In this document: positions 10,142 to 21,212 of the stretch, one piece after another
Numbering within the stretch: the stretch's first letter is position 1
Layout: the number at the start of each line of letters is the position of its first letter
Assembly: GCA_030374805.1 (NCBI GenBank)
Contig: JARGSG010000203.1
Location: 124,001 to 188,000 of the forward strand
Length of the DNA: 64,000 nt
Direction: 5' to 3'
DNA from: Gracilaria gracilis
Lineage: Eukaryota > Rhodophyta > Florideophyceae > Gracilariales > Gracilariaceae
Made by a program: the position numbers and the translations under genes
Notes under the pieces: model-generated
What the model saw: the letters and a program-made list of their open reading frames with translations, nothing else
Database searches by the model: none
What the model was told of the DNA's origin: nothing

Positions 10142-13100
10142 TGTTATGATGAGCCCATTAAACTTGGCTAGGCACGAGACACGCATGTTTACAAGAATCA
10201 GGCGATGTTGCGTGTGGAACAAACCAAATATGTGATTAATTCGTACAAAAGATTCTACAAACAAACAATGCAAAGCTAATTCAGACCAAATATAGAAGTC
10301 CTCTAAAAAGCCCAAAATACTGAGTAACAAGAAGCAGCCTCGAAGGGATTCTAAACTACCACTTAGTACAGATACATTGCAGGTGATACGTGGAAAACGC
10401 TACATGATTCGGAACAGGAAAAACGTCAGAGAGTTCGAAGACGGATGTAGAAGGCGGTACTCTGACACAGATTACGACATCATGAAGGCGGAAAGCGCTA
10501 TCGACTGGTCGGGCGATTGGGAGACTTGGAGCGGTGTGCTACAGGTTGCGAAGCAATCATAGGACGAAGAAGACCACAAATATGACAAAGCCACACAGAA
10601 GCGAACGTTTGGCGCGGACAACGGAACTGTGGCCGAGGTGCGTTGGGCGATGTGCAGTCGAAGACAACGACTGTGAGCAGGTGCTGCGTCTGCTCGCTAC
10701 GTTGTTTGGATAGGGAAGATTCAGGTTGGAGGAAAAGTATCAAAGGGTCAGGAAGAATATGAAAACAGACGCGCGTTTCAATGGGCGGGACAAACAGTTG
10801 CTACTATGCGTGATTGTGGGCGCGTTTGTTCTAAAGAGGCTGCGGGTAGATCAGTTTCGTAGTTTGCAAGCGTTTGCGGAGCGCAAGGCCAAAACGTTTC
10901 GGTGGCGTTCCAAGCGTTATGGCCGCCGTTCGGACTTGTTATCAGCGGAGGGCGAGAAAGAGGTGGCACAATCTCCAGACAAAGTGAACCTGAACACGGA
11001 CAGCGCGTCGGGCCTCACATCATCGGAAGAATAGCAATCAGCTCTCTCAATATTGACACTGTAAATCTTAATTTGTAACTCACAAAACAAATTGATTCAA
11101 ACTTTGAATTCAATTCTTTGAAATTCAAAGAAATGTTGGTCTACGTGGACACTTGTACCCGAACTGTCCTACCTGAAAAGCGTCGGAAAATTTTTGATGT
11201 GTCTTTTTATATTTGGCACACGCGATTTCTGCATCCCGCCAAAAATGTTCCCCTCAGCGAGAAACAAATGAAGGATACCAAGCTGTATGTAGAAAAATTC
11301 AGCAACTTAGTCAAGTAACTTTTTCAAGCTCAGAAGAATGAAACTCATTCTACAGCTCTTTCGACAAAACTATGTATTTCGCACCCAATACTGCGAGTGT
11401 TTCGTTTGGATAATGAATAAAGTTTGAAAATGAGTCTTGAAATTTAAATTTAAAATTCAAAAACTCGAAAACTTTTTGAATGGGTGAAATCTTTTGTGGA
11501 TATTTCGGAGAGTATGATCGAAGTATCGCTATTACGTTGTTATAAACTGGATTTCGAGGATACTCCGGCAAGGACGGTAGTCACCACCAACCGAATATTT
11601 AGATTGCTTTGAAATGTTATGACGACCGCTTTTGCAAAATGGGTGACTTTGGCTTTCCAAAGCTTCGCATTGGGTAGTTTTTGTAACTACAAATACGCCC
11701 TTAGTTCTATGACGCTTTAAAGTCAATTTAAGAAAATGACTAGATCGTTACCAAATTTGACGGACTAGATAGAGGTTGAAACCGATGGACCCCTTTTCGG
11801 TTAGAAAGAGAACTATTCCATCCACAAATTTTAATCAAAAATCCCATTGGTCCAGCAATGTCCCCAAAACGTATTCACTAATGTAGGAAAAAATGGAATA
11901 GGCCTCTTCCAGGTCTGAAAAGTGAGAAAAGCGATCAGAAAGCGTGTCACAGAAACCTTGGAATTTTCTTCTCTGAGGACAGCAAGGAAGAGGTTGCCGG
12001 CGCCTATTCCTGGTCCGCCTGAGAAGGGTTAATCTTTCCAAGTCTATCAATTGGTCGATCAGAAATAGCCCCTGGTTTGTTCTGCGAAGGAAATCCTCCT
12101 GGTTTGGAACGACGTTTTGGAGATGGACTTTTATTATGGGTGGTCTTTGGACTCCGTAAGAGTCCCAGTTGCTTACTCGTTTCGCTCCCTCCGGCGCTAC
12201 ACGGAGTTAAGGAGACAGGCACACCGCGAGAAGGCGAGTAGCTAGTGCCCGTTGGAGATGGACAAAAACTCTTTTCATACGAGATAAAGCTTGCCAGCAC
12301 GACCCAGTTGAAAGTTGTTTCCTACTTTTGTTAATGATTGCTTAGTGAGACATTTGTTGGAACCAGTTCATTGAGGGAAGCTCTATATTTGACATTAGAA
12401 GGAAAGGAGCAAAACACTCGCTGAATAGAAAACAGTGGTGTGAAAGCTTTAGTGCAGTTGGCACTGTGTTGCGGGCTACACATATACACTGCATAGGTAC
12501 GGCAAGATATTGCCATGTCATGACATGGTTCAAAAGGCTCGAGGTTTTTCTCTGAGGTGCAGGAAGATGTTTGGAGACCCGTCGAAGTGATTGGGACATC
12601 GAAAGGTATGATACTGTAGAAAAAGGGAGCGGGAGCAAAACAACGGGGGATAGACCGAAACTCAGGACGTGGAGTGGAAGCCACATGTAGACATTTATAC
12701 CACAAATAGGGTGTTTATCCTACACGGATGGTGCGCCAGAATTAGTGATCGATATCATATCTATGAAGGTACATCGTCATTCTTTGAGTGCGGTTTATGA
12801 GCCGATCGCCTTCCAAATGACGTTTCTAGCCTTCGGATTCCGTCCCTCCTATTCTCTAAGGAGAATTGCAATCTGGTGAGATTCTTGCTGTGAGCGTTTG
12901 GCTACCGACCCTGTGCTGGATGAGAAGCTGGTATTTCTCACCCAATCCGGTTTCCTAAACACGAGTATCAACAACCAGAAGGTCATCAACAAAGCTACTT
13001 TGAAACATGTATATGACAACTAGACCCCACTTTGACAAATAGTTTACGTTGAAACGGCGTGTTTGGTGTGTATATAAAGCTTTCACAAAATGATTTCCGT

Positions 13101-13397
13101 ACTTGACCACGTCTGAATGGATGCAAAATTGGGGTTAGATTGAACGGTACCACAGCGACAGGCGCAACAGCGTTGAATTTTCTTGAAGATAGAATAGAAA
13201 GACATGTGACGGAACTGATATTTTCAATGTTTCTTTGACATGTACCAAGTGGCCAGGGGGTGCGAATGGCTTAAAGCCATCATGTCTTTCTCGTGCAGTA
13301 GAACTTTCATACAGCTCTCATCCCGTTTTTCTCTTCGACAACCACTGGTTTGTTTGTTGTTTGAAGAGGTATCTAGACCGACAGAGCAATCGATTGG

Positions 13398-13405
13398 TAT
13401 AAAAG
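13398..13405 (+). promoter_or_regulatory. TATA box of the Cys-rich/helical secreted protein gene
   Basis: TATAAAAG lies 150 bases before the ATG at 13548, the clearest TATA box in the window for a host gene. Confidence 0.6.
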
Positions 13406-13547
13406 CAGGCCTGGCACCTTGTTCCTGCTGCTCCCTTCATGAACCAAGCAAGTCAATAGACCAACCCTTCCAAGCCCAAGCCCCAATTTGGTACACCTCT
13501 CGATTGATTGCAACCCCCCCCCCCGTGAACTTTCAACCCGAAGCAAA

Positions 13548-14477
13548 ATGGCCGTCCATCACGCAAAGCCCGCGTTGCTTGCCTTGGTCGCACTCACGCT
13601 GATTCACTCGGTGGCCGCATGGGCACCCGGAAACTGCCACAAGGAGGGCGCGACGGCGGCGCGCTGCTGCGAACACGAGGCATACTGGTGCCACGGCGGG
13701 AACCAACGCGCACTCAACCACTGCCACTACTGCCAGGAGGAGTGCATCAAGGTGTCGTCCACCAGCGTGTGCGTGTGGGGCGGCACGTGGCCCGCGCGCT
13801 CCAAGAAGTGCTACAACGGCGTGGAATGGTTCAAGGTGTGCTCGTCCATCCCCAACGACGCTTCGCTCGGCGGCGGCGCGTGGAACCACGTGGACCGACA
13901 GAGCGTGCCCGCGGCCGCGCCCACCGCGGCCGCGGCCGCGCAGCTCCGCGAGATGGGGGTGGTGCAGAGAGCGTCGGTGGAGAGAGCGTCGGCTAAGAAG
14001 GCGACGGCCAAACCCGTGCAGCGCATGAGGCGCAACCCGCTGTCGAACCAGATCACGTTCGTGATCCAGCTGATGGGCGACGTGCTGTCTGCGCTGCGCA
14101 GCGCGGTGATCTCCAACACGGTGGAGGCGGCCAAGCGTAACGGCGAACGCGCGCTGGAGGCGCTGCGCCAGCTGAACACGCAGGTGTTGGAGCTGATCGC
14201 GCTGTTCCCCGAGCGCGACCGCAGCCTGGTGGACATCATTCTGGACCGGTTCTCTGACGCGGTGCTGGTGCTGATCTCCAAGCTGGAGGAGGGACTGAGC
14301 GGCGCCAACACGCTGCAGGCGGTGAAGAACGCTTGTCAGCGCATCATTGACCAACTCAGCCAGAGGTTCTGGACGCAGGCGCAGGTGGCGCTCAACGCGT
14401 ATGTGGCGTTCCAGCGCTTTACCGCCGACTGGGCGCCGTGGATCAACGCCATCCGCGACTGGATCAACAACGCGTGA
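13548..14477 (+). CDS. Secreted protein: Cys-rich domain plus helical family domain
   Basis: 309 residues. The start at 13548 (AAAATGG context) gives a classic signal peptide (residues 1 to about 24, ending SVAAW); an upstream in-frame extension begins only with TTG. A Cys-rich module of about 75 residues with ten cysteines follows, then an Ala/Pro-rich linker, then about 145 residues of predicted helix running from SNQITFVIQLMG to the C-terminus. That last domain is clearly homologous to the C-terminal two-thirds of the protein at 20496-21212 (shared NQ-FV-LMG, RIIDQL, FW-A-ALN-Y and W-PW-N-IRD patterns). I know no named family for it. It is very GC-rich with C/G-ending codons, unlike its paralogue. 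It probably acts outside the cell or in the secretory system; function unknown. Confidence 0.88.
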   Translation: MAVHHAKPALLALVALTLIHSVAAWAPGNCHKEGATAARCCEHEAYWCHGGNQRALNHCHYCQEECIKVSSTSVCVWGGTWPARSKKCYNGVEWFKVCSSIPNDASLGGGAWNHVDRQSVPAAAPTAAAAAQLREMGVVQRASVERASAKKATAKPVQRMRRNPLSNQITFVIQLMGDVLSALRSAVISNTVEAAKRNGERALEALRQLNTQVLELIALFPERDRSLVDIILDRFSDAVLVLISKLEEGLSGANTLQAVKNACQRIIDQLSQRFWTQAQVALNAYVAFQRFTADWAPWINAIRDWINNA

Positions 14478-15177
14478 TCAAATTGCAGGCCTGTCAAATT
14501 AGTTGGCTTACCAACGATAACCTGTTAACGCTTTTGAGTTAACTCGGGTAGCTTTGTGATTGCGTGAGGAATAGCTTTCTCTTGTACCTTGGTAGCACAG
14601 TAAAGCAGCGTCGCGCTCGGCTCAAGCAGAGCCGGCAGCAACGGTTGCTGGCCACAAACGCCTCCCGCCACAAAGTGGTCCCGTCAGCAGAATTAAATTA
14701 GAATTGTCTGCCAAGAGTGCCGCCGCAAAGCGCCGCCGGCCACTGTAAAGTGCAATCAACACTGTAAGCTAGGCTGCTCTCACTTGCAGCGTGTCGTCGC
14801 GTGCGGAACACTTGGCAATAGATTTAGATACAATCTCAGAGAAGATCCCGTTGGCACCGAATGCGAGGCGCGCCGCCGGCAGCGCGCCACTTGCCTTCGA
14901 AAGCGCGGCGCCGGCGGCTGAGGAGCGCGCGCGGAATGCGCCGCGCTGCGCGTGTATCGTATACGTGCGCGTCTGAATTGTGAACTCGACTAGCAACAGC
15001 TCGTCACCCGCACTGACACCACGCAACCGCCGCGCCCCCACTGTCAGGCGGGCGAGTGCGGCCGCCGCCATAAAGCGCCCTCAGCAGCGTACCGCCCGCA
15101 CACGCTCCAAATCGCCCCGTTCACCGCGCCGCTTCGTCGCCATCGCCGTCGCCGTCGTCGCCGCCGCCGTCGCCGCC
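14478..15177. other. Spacer and probable 5' leader of the FkbM-type gene
   Basis: No gene seen. The GC-rich part from about 14860 to 15177 has no in-frame ATG before 15178 and probably holds the promoter and leader of the downstream gene. No convincing TATA box is present. Confidence 0.5.
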
Positions 15178-16230
15178 ATGTCGTCAGAGGTGTCGTCCAA
15201 GCCGCGCGCCGCGTCGGCGTTCCGCGCGCTGCGCGCCTCGCTGTCGCCGCTGGTCGTGGTGTTGTGCGCGGTGATCGCGCTGCTGTTGCTACTGCTCTCG
15301 CAGGCGCCTCCAGTCGTGGTGCGTCAAGTCGAAATACAAACGCCGGTATCCGTCGCGCCACCGCCGCCGTCATCATCTTCGCTAGATTCCTCGACGCGCG
15401 ACGAGTCCGTCACCACGTCGCTGGCGCACACGCGCGTGGACTGGCAGTACGGCGACGCCGCCGAAGTGTGCAAGCCCATCTTCGACAAGCTGGCGCGCAA
15501 CGGCTTTCTGTGCGGGATGCACGAACGGCCCGGCAGCTGCACCAAGCCGGACGACTGGCGCGAGTACCGCGCAAAGGGCGTGTGGATGTTCTCACAGTTC
15601 ATGCAGGACGCGTACGTGTACATCAAGCACTTTAGCCGCCTTCAGCGCCGCGGCGTGTACCTTGACATTGCGTCCAACGACCCCATCAAGCTGTCCAACA
15701 CGTACTTTCTCGACCGCTGCCTCGGCTGGCGCGGGCTGTGCGTGGAGGCCAACGAGATGTACTATGAACGTACGTTCCGCGAACGCTCGTGTCAGCTGGT
15801 GCCCACGTGCGCGGGCGCCACGCCGGACGAGACGGTGCAGTTCCGGCTGCGCGGCGAGATCGGCGGCGTGGTGGGCGACTCGTACAAGTACGGCAACAGC
15901 TCCAAGGGCACCATCGTCGAGAAGCGCTGCACCACCGCGCAGACCGTGCTGGACCGCACCGGCGTCACTCACGTGGACTTTATGAGCCTGGATGTGGAGG
16001 GGCACGAGCTGCAGGTGCTCAAGGGCATCGACTTTGAGCGCACGCGCATCGACGTCATTACCATCGAGGTCACGCCCAGCTTCAAGGACGTGAGCCGCCT
16101 GCTGACGGGCCTCGGCTACGAGCAGCACATGGTCGGCGAGGAGAGCGAGAAGTCGCCGTTCGGAAGCGGCTTCCTCGGGCTGGACGCCATCTTCGTGCGC
16201 TCCGGCGTGCGCTTCGGCTTCCCGCAGTGA
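15178..16230 (+). CDS. FkbM-family methyltransferase, type II membrane protein
   Basis: 350 residues from ATG 15178 (GCCGCCATG context). The frame is open upstream but has no other ATG; the longer version begins with GTG. A basic N-terminus precedes one hydrophobic segment at about residues 24-43, followed by a Pro/Ser-rich stem, the layout of a Golgi or ER type II anchor. The lumenal domain has the FkbM pattern: GVYLDIASNDPIKLSNTYFLDRC and CVEAN (SAM-binding region), then VDFMSLDVEGHELQVLKGI (the conserved D-V-E-G block). FkbM proteins are SAM-dependent methyltransferases, mostly acting on hydroxyl groups of sugars or small molecules; O-methylation of a cell-wall polysaccharide is a reasonable guess only. 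The gene is strongly GC-rich. Confidence 0.85.
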   Translation: MSSEVSSKPRAASAFRALRASLSPLVVVLCAVIALLLLLLSQAPPVVVRQVEIQTPVSVAPPPPSSSSLDSSTRDESVTTSLAHTRVDWQYGDAAEVCKPIFDKLARNGFLCGMHERPGSCTKPDDWREYRAKGVWMFSQFMQDAYVYIKHFSRLQRRGVYLDIASNDPIKLSNTYFLDRCLGWRGLCVEANEMYYERTFRERSCQLVPTCAGATPDETVQFRLRGEIGGVVGDSYKYGNSSKGTIVEKRCTTAQTVLDRTGVTHVDFMSLDVEGHELQVLKGIDFERTRIDVITIEVTPSFKDVSRLLTGLGYEQHMVGEESEKSPFGSGFLGLDAIFVRSGVRFGFPQ

Positions 16231-17136
16231 GCGGCGACGTCTGCTTATTCCCTTCTGTAAAGTACCGTTGGTACAGCGCCGCTGGCGCGGCACTGAATTG
16301 AGCGCGTCACGTGGCGTCTCGCGATTAATCCGCCGCTTCACATGCGCCACGCGCGCCACACGCAGATAGTTAGATCGCCCGAGTGCGCCGTGTCTCGTGC
16401 GCGGCGGGGCGCAGCGCGCGTCGACGCCCCTCCTGCGGCCGACAGCGCGCGCGTAGCTGTCCACGCATGAGCGCATTCCCGCACCCGGTGTACTGCCCTT
16501 CGCCCCAACAACGATGGGCGGCCATAACTCAGCGCTCTTCGACTTGATCACAGCCAGTACCGGGATGCACAGCGCGCTTTGTTTTGTTGGCTGTAAAGTG
16601 CGACAGACGCCCTTCGGGCGTGTGTCGCACAATCCACTCGCGCCCCTTGCTCCTTCTTCTCTTTCTTCCAACGTGCCTCGCGCTCTTTCTTCCGTAGCAA
16701 ACCAGTGTTTCTGAGTAACGTTTGTGCAATCCACGCCCTGCACGCCCGCTCATTTGCAGGCGCCAGTGTTTGCGACACAGCCCGCGCTGCTCATATGCAA
16801 GTGGCACAACTCTTCTCTTCTCGACACCAATACATCCGCCGCAGCCGCTGACAATACTTGTGGATAGAAGGTTACGCCGAGTACCCATGCGACTCACAAG
16901 TTGGCACCTCCGACGACAAACACAATCATCCACACCTCTTCCAGCCATGCCTCCTACTCACATCGTCCCAACGGCATGTACGCCGCGTACACCCGCCCGT
17001 CCCACTCCTGTCCAATACTTAAGCAACCCGCTTCATCTCTACCAACGTCGTTCTTCCCTCCTTCCCATCCTCTGACACAACAATTTTCCACACACCCTCC
17101 TCTTACTCACGGCTCACTTCCACCTAACTCCCCACA
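16231..17136. other. Intergenic region between FkbM and VWA genes
   Basis: No gene seen. It contains the 16598-16630 hairpin and a sequence GTACCGTTGGTAC near 16262, one of several copies of a motif that recurs in the window. The last 300 bases are CT-rich and likely hold the VWA promoter and leader. Confidence 0.5.
16598..16630. repeat. 15-bp hairpin with TTC loop
   Basis: GTGCGACAGACGCCC pairs with GGGCGTGTGTCGCAC with one mismatch across a three-base loop. It lies 370 bases beyond the FkbM stop. It could be a 3' end structure or a repeat remnant. Confidence 0.6.
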
Positions 17137-18261
17137 ATGTACCGCCGTCTCTTTTCGTTCGCGGTACTCGCCGCCCTTTTCGCCGCCGTCTTCGCCGACC
17201 AACGCCCCGTCAACTGCGCGTCGCCGCGGCCCTCCCCCCCACCGTGCGACCGCACGCGCTGCAACATCGGCCACGTGTGCTACGTCGTGGACCAATCCGA
17301 CTCCATCACCGCGCAAGAGTACGCGCGCGAGCAAACCTTCGTGCGCAACTTCGCCAAGGGCGCCGCGCGCAAGTCGCACACGCCGCCCAAAAACTCGCTC
17401 GTCGTCTTCTCCGCTGAAGCCCAGCTCGCACAGGCGCCCACGGCCGAATTCGAGGAATTCGACGCCGCCGTGCAGGCTGACAGGGTCTTCTACGAGTCCA
17501 CCGCCATCTCCGCCGGCCTGCGCCTGTGCCAGCAGCAGCTGCGTTGCGCGGAGGGCACCAAGACCATCGTGCTCGTCAGCGACGGCCAGACGTCGCCGGC
17601 CGAAGCGGAGCTCACCAGGACCGCTGTCGGTGAAATCAAGGACGCTGGAATCAATGTGATCACCGCCGGAATTGGCTGTGACGCCAACCAGGACTTCCTC
17701 AAGGAGGTCGCCACGTCACCCGACATGTTCATCGACCTCAACGTCGAGCGCCCGTGCGGCGCTGCGCTCAACGCGATCAAGAAGATCTGCAAGCCTGTAT
17801 CGTGCCCCCAGGTGACGGTTGACCCGTGCACGCCCATCAACTGCCAACAGGCGTTTGATCACTGTGAGTTCACGTTCGCTGGCAAGAATGGACTGGCTAC
17901 ATTCGATGTCACTGGACGTGCCGATGTCAGTTTCACGCCCATGGTCATCTCGAAGAACCCCGAAGTTCACCTCGGTGTGCTCAACATGAACGATCTCATC
18001 CCGGAGTTCATCGACGAAAGCGGCGTGAAGAAGATCACCGAGTTCGGAACCCAGCCCTTCACTCCGACCAACTTCAAGCCGTACCCAATTGAAGGCACTA
18101 GGGGGTCTGGTATTGGACACGAGTCGTACCATGCCAACCAGAAACAGCTTGCGCGTAATCGTTGCGTGCGCATTTTCTTCAGTCAAGTTCAGGTGCTCGA
18201 CCCAACTGACAACCTGAACACGGTGCCGGAGAACTACTGTGTGGTATTCCGTACCAACTAG
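17137..18261 (+). CDS. Secreted von Willebrand factor A (VWA) domain protein
   Basis: 374 residues. The ATG at 17137 opens a signal peptide (residues 1-20, ending VFA). A short Cys/Pro-rich segment precedes a VWA domain whose metal-ion adhesion motif is visible: D52-x-S54-x-S56 (VVDQSDSI), a Thr in ESTAIS, and SDGQT further on. The domain ends near residue 205. About 150 residues follow with paired cysteines (CGAAL, CKPVSCP, CTPINC, HCEF) and no recognised family. VWA domains usually bind ligand or matrix through the metal ion, so extracellular adhesion or matrix organisation is plausible. The first half is much richer in G+C than the second half, a gradient within a single reading frame. Confidence 0.88.
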   Translation: MYRRLFSFAVLAALFAAVFADQRPVNCASPRPSPPPCDRTRCNIGHVCYVVDQSDSITAQEYAREQTFVRNFAKGAARKSHTPPKNSLVVFSAEAQLAQAPTAEFEEFDAAVQADRVFYESTAISAGLRLCQQQLRCAEGTKTIVLVSDGQTSPAEAELTRTAVGEIKDAGINVITAGIGCDANQDFLKEVATSPDMFIDLNVERPCGAALNAIKKICKPVSCPQVTVDPCTPINCQQAFDHCEFTFAGKNGLATFDVTGRADVSFTPMVISKNPEVHLGVLNMNDLIPEFIDESGVKKITEFGTQPFTPTNFKPYPIEGTRGSGIGHESYHANQKQLARNRCVRIFFSQVQVLDPTDNLNTVPENYCVVFRTN

Positions 18262-19091
18262 AGCGTTAACTTGCGAAGCTTCACGAAACCCTGCTAGAGT
18301 CAGTGGATATGATGTAGCTCGAAGATATCCATGTGCGCGTTTTGAGTAGTAAAAGGTAAAGTAAAGCCCAACTGTTTTTCATGAGTTGACAAGCGCCTTG
18401 CATCTAAGACATGGGAGCTCATGAATTTTTCGCTCAATGTATATATCCTGAATAGTCGTCTATGTCTGTGGAGTTTCCACCTGACGAGGATTTGTTTAGA
18501 TCAAAAGTATTAGTGGACGAGTAGTCTTTGCGTCGTCCCCGTCACCGCCATCGACGGCCGTCGTCTCGGGAGACCCGACGCTGTTATGATCTCGTCCTTC
18601 GCGCTACGGCTTTCTATCTAACGCTTTGATCCGACGCTTTCAGCACTACGAGCAACAAGGATTAGACTCGAAAGTCATGTTCCAAACAGTTTAGGAACGG
18701 TTATATACGGGCTGTGGATATCGAAGAGCATATCTAGCTTAGTTTTACAAAACAATCGTTAAGTGAAATACTTTGTCATACGAAGCCTCGATATCTACGA
18801 AGCGATTGTAATTTTCGCCAGAATACTTTCCAATGCTGTCTCGTCATGAAACTGCGGCCAGAATGTGCGTAGCTTTGTCAAAGGTCATACAACTTGTTTT
18901 CGATGCATATCCCGAAGTGATGCAAGCTCCACCCGTGAACCAATTGTGTAGAAAGCCAAGTGCTTCAGACTTTTTGAACTTGTAGTTCTGCGCTACGTTC
19001 TCAAACAGCTCACGTTTTTCAGGTTAAGGGGCCAGGGCCAATGAATGAATGAATGAAAGAGTCAAACAAAATATGACAATGTGCTTCTGGC
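18262..19091. other. Intergenic region
   Basis: No gene seen on either strand. A short AATG-type tetranucleotide run is at about 19040-19056. Confidence 0.5.
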
Positions 19092-19451
19092 TCACCCTTC
19101 AAAGTCCTCGAAAGCAGAAAACAAAAGTCCACCGGCTCCCTTGATGATCGATTTGGTTGCCTTCTTCTTCGCGGCCTTCTCAACCTTTGCCTTCACGGTG
19201 GGGTTATTAAGCTTTTGCGAAAGCTTGTCCTGCCAGTTGTTGTTTGCATGCGCCGAGTGGGACGCAGAAGAAGGCGGATACGCTGGTGTTGGATGAGCGT
19301 GCGGCACGTAGCTGGAGGCTGTGTACGGCGCGTGGTGAGAGGGGTTGGCAGAGGCGGCGGGCGTGGAGGATTGGGTGTGGAGCTTGGCCTTTTGCTTATG
19401 GACTTGCTTGCGAAGGATGTTCTTGGCGGCAGTCTTGTCAAACAGGCTCAT
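19092..19451 (-). CDS. Small basic protein, 119 aa, unknown function
   Basis: The frame is open for 219 codons, but the upstream part is His/Leu/Pro-rich and the best start is the ATG at 19451-19449 (GAAAATGAG). The protein begins MSLFDKTAAKNILRKQV, has a central His/Ser/Pro/Ala-rich low-complexity part, and a Lys-rich C-terminal third (KLNNPTVKAKVEKAAKKKATKSIIKGAGG) that could form an amphipathic helix or bind nucleic acid. A TTTAAG element at about 19566-19571 could serve as a TATA box. No family recognised. It could instead be non-coding; composition and start context favour coding. Confidence 0.55.
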   Translation of the reverse strand: MSLFDKTAAKNILRKQVHKQKAKLHTQSSTPAASANPSHHAPYTASSYVPHAHPTPAYPPSSASHSAHANNNWQDKLSQKLNNPTVKAKVEKAAKKKATKSIIKGAGGLLFSAFEDFEG

Positions 19452-20495
19452 TTTCGGGGTTTGATTGTAGAGGGTGGTGTGGAATGTGGGCGGGAGATTT
19501 GGCTGAGCGCTGATCGGGATGCGATATCGTAGGTGATGGTGAAGGAGGTGTAGCGCTGCGCTACTTAAAGGCAGCATTGGCCGGAAGTGAAGCGGAAGGA
19601 GGGAGGACCTGGTGGGCAGATGCATTTTTTGCCACGCATGTACGACGGTACACATGGCATTCCGCCACCGTCTGCCACGTGCTGCCAAACGGGGCCACTC
19701 GCATTGTTGTACGTATGCCCTGTAAGTTACAGGGTGTAACGAGCACAGCAATGTGGATGTAATTCAAAGCCATAGCATTGCCATTACACATTGCCATTAC
19801 ACAGTAAAGTTACGCCCACCTCGAAAAGTTCAGCGATTCAGCGAGATTTATCGATAATTCCTGAAAAGATACTGTAATAGACCATTGTGCTTACACCCCC
19901 AAGAATACAACATGGCCGCGATAGAAAGCACTCTTTCAACTCTTCTTCTTTCATGTCGAGCACCCCGAGTCTTCCTTGCCCCAGCAGTACATGCATTCAA
20001 CATCATTCAACTAATGTTTCTCGTCAAAATAAAGCTCAAGTAGCTTTAGACGCCTTTCTCTTTTTAACGTCGTGACAGCTCATCCTCACCTATAACTATC
20101 CTGCCGATGCAACTTAACAGTCCGTCCTTTCCTATGACTACTGAAGCAGTGATAGAGATCTCATACAATCCGGAAAAAGTCTCAAGCACATCACTATGTA
20201 TTAAGTGTTTCTGAACCATTTTGAACACCATTCCATTCAGAGCCTTCATGGAAGCCAGCGATGTTTCCTAGCGCACGGCCTCCTCTGTTTCTCAAATAAA
20301 AACTTTGCTTGTTCGTTCTTTCTACAAGAACGACCATCGCGAAAGCTCAAGTCGTTAAGATAAAAGGAACATCGACTCGAAATGTCTCTTCCTGTCATCT
20401 CCCACCAACCAAACGAAGCTCTCAGTTCTCTCTTCACCACTTCGAATCTCAACAAACACAACTTGTGACAGCAAAATACAATTCTTTGTCGTAAC
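19452..20495. other. Divergent intergenic region
   Basis: No gene seen. It separates the minus-strand small basic protein and the plus-strand secreted protein, so promoters of both should lie here. A GATAAAAG element at 20359-20366 is a candidate TATA box for the 20496 gene. Confidence 0.45.
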
Positions 20496-21212
20496 ATGGC
20501 CTACAATCAATTCAAGCCCGCCTTACTAGCACTACTCTTCCTCACCTTAACCTACAAAGTCTGCGTTTGCTTCCCACTTTCGAACGATGCATCACCCCGT
20601 GGCGGAGATTTGGAAAATGCTAGAAACAAAGTTATGGACCAGTCTTTCATTGCAACGCCACCTGGAAAGGGTTTTGAGAAGCTTTCTGTGAAGCTTGATC
20701 TGCTTATGCCTACATCTATAGCGAGTACTAAGACCATCGACAACTTAAACGCTGCCGTTAAGGTCCGAAGTGACCCGGTCGCGAATCAGGTCTCGTTTGT
20801 TCTCCGTTTGATGGGGCAGATCCTTGCAGCTCTTCGCAGTGTGACAACAGCCACAACGTCTCAAACTGCCATGACTCACGTCAACTCAGCAATTTCAAAG
20901 CTGGACGAACTAATGAGGCAGGCAACTGCGTTGATTACCGCCTTTCCAGCTTCCGATCAAGGCCTCGCAAGGAGGGCTCTTGACTTTTGGGTTGATGCTT
21001 TAACGGTTGTCAGAGAAACTCTGGTGGGCTTTGTCGCAGCTGCAACTGACCTCGCAGGTATTAAGGGTGCAGCCCAGAGAGTTATCGATCAATTAGGGCA
21101 GGGATTCTGGACAAGGGCAGAAGCGGCCCTAAATGGATACGTCTCGCTGAGCAGATTCACTGAGGCATGGAACCCTTGGTTCAACTCTATTCGTGACTAT
21201 ATGGATTCGTAA
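20496..21212 (+). CDS. Secreted helical-family protein, paralogue of the 13548 gene
   Basis: 238 residues from ATG 20496. A signal peptide of about 27 residues (hydrophobic core LLALLFLTLTY) is followed by about 60 residues of spacer, then the same helical domain as the 13548 product, about 145 residues, ending FTEAWNPWFNSIRDYMDS against FTADWAPWINAIRDWINNA. The ten-cysteine module of the paralogue is absent. The two genes lie 6 kb apart in the same direction with three unrelated genes between. G+C is near 50 percent, far below the paralogue, so third positions have diverged strongly while the protein pattern is kept, which argues for a functional product. Function unknown. Confidence 0.88.
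   Translation: MAYNQFKPALLALLFLTLTYKVCVCFPLSNDASPRGGDLENARNKVMDQSFIATPPGKGFEKLSVKLDLLMPTSIASTKTIDNLNAAVKVRSDPVANQVSFVLRLMGQILAALRSVTTATTSQTAMTHVNSAISKLDELMRQATALITAFPASDQGLARRALDFWVDALTVVRETLVGFVAAATDLAGIKGAAQRVIDQLGQGFWTRAEAALNGYVSLSRFTEAWNPWFNSIRDYMDS

Larger units (their letters stand above)
9834..13397. other. Intergenic stretch without a supported gene
   Basis: Open frames here (for example 10726-11034 plus and 12331-12705 minus) lack a recognisable domain and many start without ATG. Structured sequences are the GATATC ladder (9948-10013) and the long palindrome (10093-10141). On the minus strand near 12970-13000 a FVDDLLVV-like string recalls a Copia reverse transcriptase, but stops surround it; a decayed relic is possible and unproven. 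Confidence 0.5.

Noticed and set aside
12780-13020. Minus-strand FVDDLLVV-like string recalling a Copia RT
   Set aside because: Flanked by stops and no other RT motif can be aligned; could be chance. A translated search against Copia pol would decide.
13533-14354. 273-codon minus-strand frame opposite the 13548 gene
   Set aside because: Very GC-rich DNA leaves antisense frames open; the plus strand has signal peptide, paralogue and TATA box.
15592-16743. 383-codon minus-strand frame opposite the FkbM gene
   Set aside because: Antisense shadow in GC-rich DNA; the plus strand matches FkbM motifs.
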